64,000 bases of DNA from Symsagittifera roscoffensis (Eukaryota; Xenacoelomorpha; Acoela; Convolutidae), in contig NC_087066.1 in assembly GCF_963678635.1 (NCBI RefSeq), positions 19,621,996 through 19,685,995 of the forward strand, read 5' to 3'. The notes under the pieces are model-generated. The model did no database searches and was not told the origin of the DNA. It was given only the letters and a program-made list of their open reading frames with translations. The translations under genes were made by a program, and so were the position numbers. Of this stretch, positions 55,553 through 64,000 are shown in pieces. The number at the start of each line of letters is the position of its first letter. Positions within the stretch are counted from its first letter, which is position 1.

Positions 55553-56400
55553 AGAGTCGATGACGTAGTGAAGACTCTTAAAATATCGTGATAATTTTTT
55601 CGTTTTTTTTTCTCAAAGAAGTTCGAGTTTGTTCAGGCGATAATATGATTACTAGCTGTTAACAGAAGCAAAGCTTGTGTTAGTGTACAAACTATCTTTT
55701 TTTCCAATCTATGTCGAAAATATTGTTGCGGTGCAAGTATTGTTGGGATAAAAGTGTTCATTTTGAAAGTGTTCATTTTGATCAATAACCAGCTATTAAG
55801 TACAGCCAATGCTAAGGATATTAACACAGACTATTATTGCTCCGACTTTCGTAACGAAAGTAACGGAATATTTGTGATCGGGGTGTTTTTATCAGAAAAA
55901 TTTCGCTTTTTACTAGCCATTTTTGACAGGATTTTTTTCAGAGTAATGAACGTAGTGACGACTTATATAGGTCTTGCTGATTTTTTGTTTGTTTTTTTTT
56001 CAGGAAAAAGCCTTAAAATATTGATGCACTAGGGCATAATGCAGTTTTTGAGTTAAATTGTTTTGAGTTCAATATCATCTGCTCTGCTGAAAATGACGTA
56101 AAAAGAACTCTCCAAATTCGAACGTGGAAATGGCGCGAAGAAACGTGAACATGTCCACTAGCTTCGAAAGTGGACTTTATTTTTAAGATTACCCAGCGGA
56201 ATAGATTTTTTATCTATTGATCCAGTTTTTTCAAGTTGGGTTCGTGCTATCAGAAAAGCGCCAATCATAAATTGCTTTAGAAAGTCAAAGAGCTTAAAGG
56301 GTATGTTTTTTCTCGATTTTTTTTCAAGAAAGTCAGTGTTTTTTTTATATGTATACTTGCGTTCATAGTCTTTTCCAATCCTTCATTGGCTATGTTTATA
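55553..56400 (+). repeat. T1 elements downstream of STRIP (one partial, one full)
   Basis: A partial copy starts at 55553 (AGAGTCGATGACGTAGTGAA). A fuller copy runs 55943-56400 (GTAATGAACGTAGTGACGAC ... GCGTTCATAGTCTTTTCC) with GAACGTGGAAATGGCGCGAA inside. Confidence 0.6.
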
Positions 56401-58080
56401 TCATTCATAAAGTATTGTTGTCCTAAGCTCAAATGTGGATAGATATTTTACCTGTGAACATTTTCGTAAAGTTATGAGTGTTTAAAGATTGCCATTTGGG
56501 ACAATTAACGCGCGATATATTTCGCGCTATGAACGCGTAAGCGGATATTTAATCCGTCAAAATAAGCATTCCAAAATGGTTAAAGGAAGCTTATGTGCCA
56601 TTACTGATTTGTTACTAGGAGCAAAGTTTACCACTTTTTACTTTATGTGGCGTGTGGGGGTGCATTTAATTTTCTTTACATTTAATTTTTTCGTGGTCCG
56701 TAGTCTACTCTATAAATTGAAGCTTGTTAGTTGTTAAATTTCGTTTTTCAAATTGACTGGTTTTTTCTAATGCGTCACAATTGTAGAAGAAAATTTGTAG
56801 ACTCAAAAATTTACTCATTCAGTTTTTCCAAGTAGCGTCATTTTTTTTGCTTGAATATGCGAAGTGCTATTTCGCCTGTGTTGACGTCTGATTTTCTTAT
56901 TAGGTCAGTTCATCATTTCTTTTGTTTACACTAGCCAGCGTTTGTGTATTAGTACGAACCTTCTTTTTTCCAGCTTAACTCGCAGATAAAAGTTCTCTCA
57001 GTTAGTGGCTTGTTTGAAAAAATCCAAATCACGATTTTAATATTAATGATAAATTGTTTCATTACACGTACAGCTTAACAAATGAAGAATTTTTTTACAA
57101 AAACATCTTTTGAGTGATCGCCGTAACACTGAATTAAGCCTGTTTTCAGGGCATCTCAGAGCGAGAATCAAAATTGTTGTTTTTGGTGGCCTTGAAGTGA
57201 GAGGAAAAGAAATGCGGGATGAGAGCCCAACTTAATCACAAAAAAATAAAAGCGTAAAAGTTTTACCGTTTCATAGAAATTGCGGGTTTACCAGAAAAAA
57301 AAAGAAAAAATATCGAGAAAAAAAATGCTGTCAAAAATAGTTGAGACAAATACAGATTTACAATAATTTAACTACAAAACGGCTTATCATATATGCTCAA
57401 GCTAGTAGTAATCTGTCAAATATCTAAAAATTAATGGTGGATTGTTTAGTTCCTGGATATTAAAACTTTTTTTTATCATTTCTGTTAAACTAGGAAACAA
57501 AAAGAGCAAAGTGTTGATAAGTTCTCGTGTTGTGGCAGCATCAAGTGCTTCGATGCAAACTTTGAGTGTATTGCGACAGCTCTCGCTATTGTTCTTTCAG
57601 TTGAAATTTTTGTTGCTTTTCATTTGTAATTACTTTTGTAATTTTTCAGATTGGCATTCACTCCGTATAAAGTTGCAAAATTTAGCAATTCAAAAGTATG
57701 CAAGTCTTGCAATAAAAAAAATTTGTGTTGTGTTTAATTGATTCGACTTTTTTGTATTTTCTGGTTTTTATAAGTTGTTCGGCAGCATTTCTAGGCGTAA
57801 CAATTTCGTTCTAACAGTTGATGCGTCAGCGAGGACTCCATATTGTAAAAATTGGTTCAACAAACTTTTTATAGGCCAGAAGAGGCTGCTTTTTCGGCAA
57901 TATTTTTCTCAGTCTGTAGAAAACGCACAGTACTGGCGTGTTTTTTCCGAATGAAGTCCTGTGGTTTTCGAACGTTAAATTTGCATCAAAGTAACTCGAC
58001 GTTTTTCCATTTTATCGCCGTTAATTGTATCTGTAGAATGTTTACCAGCTGATTTTTGCCGGAAAGCAAAATTTTGCGTT
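56401..58080. other. Intergenic DNA, no gene recognised
   Basis: AT-rich. A SINE-type tail fragment (GCGAAGTGCTATTTCGCC) sits at about 56830-56882. A CAG-to-GTGAGA block at 57150-57197 resembles a small exon but has no recognisable product. Confidence 0.4.
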
Positions 58081-58089
58081 TTTCTGCCC

Positions 58090-58745
58090 TAAGTGGTGTT
58101 TAATTGTTTGCTAACCAAACATTAGTTTCGTGTAAAACTTCTTGGTGATCTGCTCTTAGACTATTTAATGAAGAGGTTGTTTTTTTGACTGTATCATCCG
58201 CATATAGTACAATGTTGCCAACTTGTGGAGGGCTGTTGCTTTCTTCTATATCATTTATATATAGGATGAATAGAAGTGGGCCCAATAATGATCCGTGTGG
58301 GACACCAAACTTTATGCTAAATGATTGCTTACTGTTTGCTAAATAAAATTTTAATTATCTAAAAATAGGCCCCTTAAGTCCATAAGACTAGCATTTATCA
58401 GCAGAATACTATAGTTGACTGTGTCAAAAATTTTTTCTTGTCTTTTAATCTGCATTTGGTCAAGATGGTTTGATCATTCGAGTGAAATCTAATTTCCTCC
58501 TCAACCAGCGATGCAACAGTATCTTTAGTGCCACGTTTTTATCCAAATTCAAATTGATTTTGATTCAACACGTTACTTTTGTCCAACAAAAACGTTCAAC
58601 CTATTGAAAATCAGCTGTTCGAAAAGTTTACCGAAAACAGGTAATAAAGAAATTGGTCTAAAATTAGCTGCATCATTTTTGTTAGCGTGTTTGTGTATAG
58701 GAATTAGTTTAGCAGTTTTTAGGAATTCCGGAGAAAACTTATAAG
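58090..58745 (-). pseudogene. Non-LTR retrotransposon reverse transcriptase relic
   Basis: On the minus strand, 58740 to 58590 reads LKTAKLIPIHKH, then NFRPISLLPVFGKLFEQLIF, the early RT blocks of CR1/Jockey-like LINEs. After frame changes, 58310-58100 reads [14 protein letters not shown] then YINDI and YADDT, the blocks around the catalytic Asp pair. Stops and frameshifts between the blocks make it dead. No endonuclease or ORF1 was recognised upstream on this strand. Confidence 0.85.
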
Positions 58746-58749
58746 AAAT

Positions 58750-60360
58750 TCATTTTTGAAAAAGCGCTGTCAACAACTCCAAAAGTACAGGCTAATGTTT
58801 TTTCAAAACAAAATAGTTAAAGTCGGTTTGGTCAAGGCTGTTTCAAGTTTTTAAACACTTTTTCTCTTGGTTTTGTGTTCATTGGGTTTAAATAAAAAGA
58901 TTTGAGTGAGGGCTAATCGTTCTTCACCTAGAGGTAATTTTTTTTTTTGCCGCAGCGATGTTTATCTTTTATCAGAAAGATACTCATTAAACTAAATTAT
59001 TAAACTTGTTCACTTATTAAACTCTTTTTCCGTTGGGCGATTTTTTTCTTCTCTCAACGTGTCAAGTGTTTTTGAGGTTAAAACAGTTTTGAGATAAAAA
59101 AAATTAAATTAAATGCCAGTTTTACGCTCTCTATGACTTATGATTTTTCGTTTTTTTTTTTTTTTGTGAAAGAGTTTTTTATAATCACAGGGCTGTTAAA
59201 TGTTTTTTATAATTGAAAAGTCTTGCAAAAAAAATTGTTTTGTGGAACCCCTGCACTGACTTATTGGTTGCAAAATCACACGCTGGTCAGGGCTGCTTGC
59301 GTAATTACTAGCAAAGCCGACAAAGGACGTTTCAATACGTTCAAAGAGCACTGGTTTGAAATATGATATAGGTTAAGTTCACTGTCAACTAGGAATCAAG
59401 TTTAGAAAAAAATACTGAAGAACATGGTTAAGTCAGCTTGATAAAAGAGAAAATTAATATAGATTGCTCAAAAAAGAGAAAAACAAAAAATATGCTCAAT
59501 TCCTGAAACAAACAGTTAACGCTAGTCATAATTAACTCAAAGTTTAAAATTTCAGTACCTCATTAGTGTAGAGAAGCAGACTTCTGGTGTAGAGAAGCAG
59601 ATTAGTGTAGAGAAGTGTAGATTTCATTGCTTAAATTTGGGCAGCGCTATGTCTTTTATTGGGAAGACACTTTTTGGGCAGTTGCATCCTTTCTCGCAAT
59701 TTGAAAATATTGTTTCAATTGCATTATTCTCAAGCTTTTTCAGATCATCGACACTGTTTATTTTTTGCTATTTTATCCCTTTCTCACCGCAACTGAAACC
59801 ACACATTTGTTCGTGACTGTCTCGTGACCCATCTGCGTTGCAGCTTTTACTCTTTTGGCATAAATGGTTGGCTAAGCAAAAATGATACTGTACTTGCGTG
59901 AGTATCGTTCTTGCGCTCCTTGGTCTCTCTTCCATAACATTTTGACTTTTTTCCAAAAGTTACATCCGAATCTGTTAATCACTTGTGAGTTTTTTCAAGT
60001 CCTCAAACTCCTTTTGAATTAGGTTCACCTTTTCGTCTGCTATTTTTGTGCTCACGGAGCTTGAGAATTGAGCTGCCTCCAATTCATCGCGAATATCATT
60101 ATCAGAATCCAATTTAACGAGAATAGAAAGATATTCAGAAATATATGCTTAATGTTTAAGCTCAAACACTTTCAAGCTAAATGCTTTTTTGAAAGGGCCA
60201 TAGGAAACCATTTTGAAATGAACCAAATTTGACCATGGGAAACCAAATTTGAACCATTTTTGAATATAAATTAAAGAAGGTCAACTGACTGTTTTTCAAA
60301 CATTCCAGTTTTTCTATTTACTAAGTTAATAACATCAATTAGGCTTCCTTTTTATGGACA
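58750..60360. other. Intergenic DNA, no gene recognised
   Basis: AT-rich. A minus-strand open piece at 59768-59956 is cysteine-rich but has no known spacing. At 59565-59620 AGTGTAGAGAAGCAGA is repeated about three times. Confidence 0.4.
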
Positions 60361-60367
60361 TACGTTT

Positions 60368-60542
60368 TCGTGGCTGCTGGTTAATGCGTGTGACTCTAAA
60401 GCTCTAGGTCGAGGGATCGAATCCGAATGGGAGCCGAATTCTTAATAATTCGTAGCTCTTCTAATTTTTTAAATTTCACTTTACAGAGCTGCTGTTTCGT
60501 CGTGTTCTGGCTGGTGTTTGCGGAGCACAGCTTCGTCCCTGT
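60368..60542 (+). repeat. tRNA-derived SINE, copy 4
   Basis: TGGCTGCTGGTTAATGCGTG, GACTCTAAAGCTCT, B-box GGATCGAATCC and the tail GCGGAGCACAGCTTCGTCCC. A T1 fragment (AACAGCAAAAGTGTAAAG, then CGAAAAACGTTATCG) follows at once, to about 60730. Confidence 0.7.
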
Positions 60543-60962
60543 TAAACTCCACTTTCGAACAGCAAAAGTGTAAAGAGCACGAAAAACGTTATCGATAATA
60601 GTTTCCAAAGTAGACTAAAATTTTCAGATTTCTCAGCAAAATAAAAATTTTACCCATGATCTAGTTTTCCCGAAGTGGGTTAATTTTGAAAAGCAAACCA
60701 TATTTTTCTGATTTCTTGCGTGCAGTTACTGACTAGTTTTTGATAACATTGGTTTTTGCAAAATTCGAACCTAAATTACAAATTTATTTTGGTCATCTGT
60801 TGTTTTGCGCATAATTATATAATCAGCGTCCTACTCAGCTCAAAAATCTAAACAACTTAATAAAAAAAGATGACTGAAGATTTCCCCTTTGAGATATTAG
60901 ATCCGTCCTCAGATTCAATGGGCTAAGTAAAACCCCTTTTGATTCATATTGATCACTGAAAA

Positions 60963-61286
60963 TCAGAAGTTGCAAAAAGATATTGAAAAATACTCTTTTT
61001 TGTTAGTTTGATTAGTCACAAAAAGTTTACTACTGCTTGACGGCTTCGTTAATATAAATTGTATGTGTGAGCAATCTGATAACTTTTGCCGTCGCTTTAG
61101 GTTCTGAAGAATTCGCATGCCTAAAAAACTTTTAACAAACTTTTGATCTAATTGCTGCTGATAATCGTCAAAAGTTCCCGTATTAAGTAAATTTTGTGAG
61201 GGCTGCAAATTATTCATGGAAACCTTTGTACTCGCCTTAGAGACGCAGCTTTTGAAATGTCGTATAGGTGGCTGAATTTTTGCCAC
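60963..61286 (-). other. Open frame of 107 codons, unidentified
   Basis: This is the longest open frame in the last 8 kb, on the minus strand. It is basic and Gln/Ser-rich at the start (SQNLLNTGTFDDYQQQLDQK). No family was recognised and no splice sites clearly frame it. It could be chance or part of an old element. Confidence 0.2.
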
Positions 61287-61289
61287 TGC

Positions 61290-63500
61290 AATGTAGATTT
61301 CATTGCAGAACTAAGTTTTTATTAGTTTCAACGTTTCAGCTACTGGTTTTGAGAGTTATTTAAAAGTTTTTCTTGATGCTTAAGGCAAATCATAACGCTC
61401 AGATTTTTTTCGAGGCGTAATTTATCGAGCTCATTTTTTTTTAAATTAGGACGTTCATTGCAACCATTTGAAATAAGTTATTGCGCAGTGTTTTTTTCAA
61501 CCTTGATAGTCTCATTCAAGATCACTTATTGTACGAATTTCATATCATAATTCAAAAATTGTCTAATGAATAACAAAATAGGCGAATTTTCCGTTTTTCA
61601 GACTAAGTAAAGCGAATTGTGAGACCGATTGACTGAAATCCATTTTTGATAATATTGCAACTATTAGTTGTTTCAGCGACAAGCCCATGTTTGCATGTTT
61701 CGGCCTAACCACACACTCGAGTGAAATAATTGTACTGCATGATCAGGCCCGTTTGTTTCAACTGAAATTGCACACAGTTTTGTGCAAAGTTTTTACTTCA
61801 ACTACACGACACAGGAACTAGCAGTATTTTTTTTTACTAATGTAAAAAATTCATTTACATAGAATGCATACATTTGTATTAAGTCCCCGCGCAATTGCAT
61901 AACCAAGTACTTAGTGTAACTGACTAACAAAATGAGTATTTTTGAGCGACTAATACCAGAGTAGCCAGAGTAGCATACTCCGTCCAGTAACGGCGTATGG
62001 TTGTTTTTATGCCACTATTACTTTTCTTGTCGATTTCTAAATGAGCTCCTCAAAAAATTTTTTTAAATAAGTGCACAATTCCTACCTAAAAGATTGGGGT
62101 GAAATGAAGTTAATGTTGAACAAGAGTTTCTCTTGTTCAAAGTTTTGTTTGCAAATTTTTATTATCCTTGACTTACAAGGCTGTGATCAGAACCCGCTCG
62201 GCTACTTTAATAGCGGCCAACTTCCGTAGTAATCGATTCGTATGAAAGTATCACAGAAACTTCTGACCCCAGTATTTTTTTCAAGCAAAAGAAAAGGAAA
62301 AATTAGAAAAGTTAAACTTCTTCGGGTTTTCCTTTCTTTTTGTTAAGTTGCAAATTTTCTTTAGGTTCCAAATTGTAAAGTTCCAATTAGCAGTTAAAGT
62401 TTGAGTTCTTGATTGTCTTATCATATTTTTCAGATGATAATTTGCGATAAATTTATAATTTTTGGAGTTTTTTTAGCCTGCTGTTTTTGTACTTTAAATA
62501 TTAACATTAGCCGATAGTATGAAAATTTTTAACCCACTAGAACTAGCTCATGTCAAAAAGTAAGTTGTTGATTGTAGAAATGGGTTTGATAAAAAACAGC
62601 AAGCATAACATTTCCTGTAGTTGTTTTTCATGTCAGAACCACGTTGTTTTTTCATCAAAAACATTGGGTAACTCAAAAACAACGCAATGCAAAAAAATCG
62701 AACAAATTATTTTTTGATGCAAGCAATTGATGAAAGTCAATCTTATTCCGAGCTGTTGACGCATTTGCCTGAATAACGAGAGATTTCAAGCAGTTGAACT
62801 TTGCTTTTTAAGCAAGCTGCATCAGTTCAAATTGCAGTTTTTATGTAAACGTATTTTTATCGTTAGTTCGAGTGCTTTCAATTATTTCGTTTTTAGTTTG
62901 ATTTAAAAAGTAATTGAAAATCGATTAAATTCGGGCTGACCAGCATTTTTATATGGAAAATTTTGTGGTGCCCTATGTGACATGAAAAATTTTCAGTTGA
63001 ATTATAAAACAAAAAAAACTTACCGGATTGATTGAAGTGGAACTAAATAATTATTAATTTTATTTTTTACTGATCTCTCTATTATCACTTCGATGTTAAC
63101 AAACTAAATTCGAGGCAAGTTTGTACTCTCATCAATCTAAAATTAATGTTCATAAAAATTTTCTTGCGTTGCACCAATCGACAACAAGGCTCGAAATGAC
63201 AGATGCCCTGACCAACACAGGTCAAATATTCAAATGGTTTTTTGATCTGATTTAAATAGCTTCGCAACAATTATTATGAACGTGGTCGAAACATTGTTCC
63301 ACTATAGTCATCTAATGAATATTCCATCGTGTTAGACTTGGGGTTTCATTGGTGAATCAACGTTATTTGGTTTTGAGTGTGTTTTTATTTTGTTAACTAG
63401 GATCCTTCGTAAGACCAAACATGAGAAATATAACAAAGTTAACAAATGATTTATTTGATTCGTGTGAAAGAACAATTCAACCGAGACATGATTGTTTAGA
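61290..63500. other. Intergenic DNA, nothing recognised
   Basis: AT-rich with short open frames only. Confidence 0.4.
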
Positions 63501-63511
63501 GCAAAGAATTC

Positions 63512-63760
63512 TTGAAGCGCGCCAATGGACATCAGTTAAATTGCATGGATGTTTCTCTTAGGATATCTTTTAGCTGTTGTAGTTTGTTTTCATGCAAAAT
63601 CACCACTACCGAATATGGATATGAAGATGACTCCAATAAAATTGAAGTACAGTCCGCCTTGGAACTTGATGTTTACGATTCGAATAGAGCCAATTTTTAT
63701 GAACCAGGAAACGAATATTATCAGTTCGATTCGGTTCAAAATCGTTTAACAGACGACTGA
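63512..63760 (+). other. Possible exon: acidic Tyr-rich open frame
   Basis: The frame holds TTEYGYEDDSNKIEVQ, then an Asp/Glu/Tyr/Asn-rich stretch to RLTDD and a stop. Its composition is unlike chance frames in AT-rich DNA. In the +1 frame, 63549 encodes a hydrophobic signal-like start (MFLLGYLLAVVVCFHAKS), so a splice joining the two frames could give a secreted acidic protein. Part of it is repeated at the window end, so the rest may lie outside. Confidence 0.3.
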
Positions 63761-64000
63761 GAAATTTTCGCAACTAACGAACCTCTTGAAAGAGAACCGT
63801 CAGTAAAAACGTGTTCTTTTACACCAGTGGTGGATTGACAGTAAACAATCGTTTAACAGACGACTGAGAAATTTTCGCAACTAACGAACCTCTTGAAAGA
63901 GAACCGTCAGTAAAAACGTGTTCTTTTACACCAGTGGTGGATTGACAGTGGATTGACGAATATGGATATGAAGATGACTCCAATAAAATTGAAGTACAGT
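63611..64000 (+). repeat. Nested tandem duplication at the window end
   Basis: 63740-63846 is repeated almost exactly at 63847-63950 (offset 107). The segment starting GAATATGGATATGAAGATGA at 63611 starts again at 63958 (offset 347) and runs identically to the window edge. Confidence 0.9.

Noticed and set aside
57150-57197. Small exon-like block bounded by CAG and GTGAGA
   Set aside because: The product is about 16 residues, with no similarity recognised and no neighbouring exon.
1-64000. CRISPR array, prophage, operon or defence island
   Set aside because: Introns, polyadenylation signals, SINEs and eukaryotic gene families show nuclear eukaryotic DNA. The only regular array has long units of 245 bp with no spacer pattern.

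Overview
This window is nuclear DNA from a eukaryote, very probably an invertebrate animal. It is AT-rich, its genes are split by introns, the standard code fits every reading frame, and the four recognisable genes are conserved eukaryotic housekeeping genes. The species cannot be fixed from the sequence. No prokaryotic system, CRISPR array, rRNA or functional tRNA gene was seen.

All four genes lie on the + strand in the second and third quarters. They are RPL44/RPL36A (eL42, cytosolic ribosome, one coding exon, 20847-21161); MRPS9 (uS9m, mitochondrial small subunit, three exons, 24107-30231); PDHB (pyruvate dehydrogenase E1 beta, two exons, 31909-33462); and a STRIP1/2 (FAM40) homologue of the STRIPAK phosphatase-kinase complex (about 16 coding exons, 34613-55043). 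Exon joins were deduced from splice sites, reading phase and protein-family similarity. Every join stays in frame, and the totals (388, 381 and about 986 residues) are close to or somewhat longer than the human proteins. Three of the 18 coding introns appear to use GC instead of GT donors. MRPS9 and PDHB both act in mitochondria; otherwise the neighbours share no evident pathway.

The rest is repeat-dominated. 1-3 kb holds a decayed zinc-knuckle gag-like fragment on the minus strand. 3-12.6 kb is an old direct duplication of a unit of about 4 kb, with a foldback element between the copies. 12.6-16.9 kb holds a broken, internally deleted Ty3/gypsy-type retroelement and further decayed coding-like DNA, and 18.7-20.4 kb holds another relic with an SGNH-hydrolase-like stretch. 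21.8-23.6 kb carries copies of an interspersed repeat (called T2 here). The second MRPS9 intron is almost filled by a 244-245 bp tandem array of about 18 units with higher-order structure. Three related elements of 1.1-1.5 kb (30.6, 36.5 and 42.9 kb) have a core of tandem repeats of about 170 bp and Helitron-like hairpin-CTAG ends. STRIP introns and the 3' flank hold tRNA-derived SINEs, MITE-like T1 and T2 elements (some nested in one another) and one candidate minus-strand exon of an unknown gene. 55.3-63.5 kb has no recognisable gene, apart from a dead LINE reverse transcriptase (58.1-58.7 kb, minus strand) and SINE/T1 copies. The window ends inside a tandemly duplicated segment.

Nothing here is a clear new molecular system. 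The items most worth following are the enrichment of GC-AG introns, the structured intronic satellite, the minisatellite-bearing Helitron-like family, the hairpin-tailed SINE family and the unidentified antisense exon.
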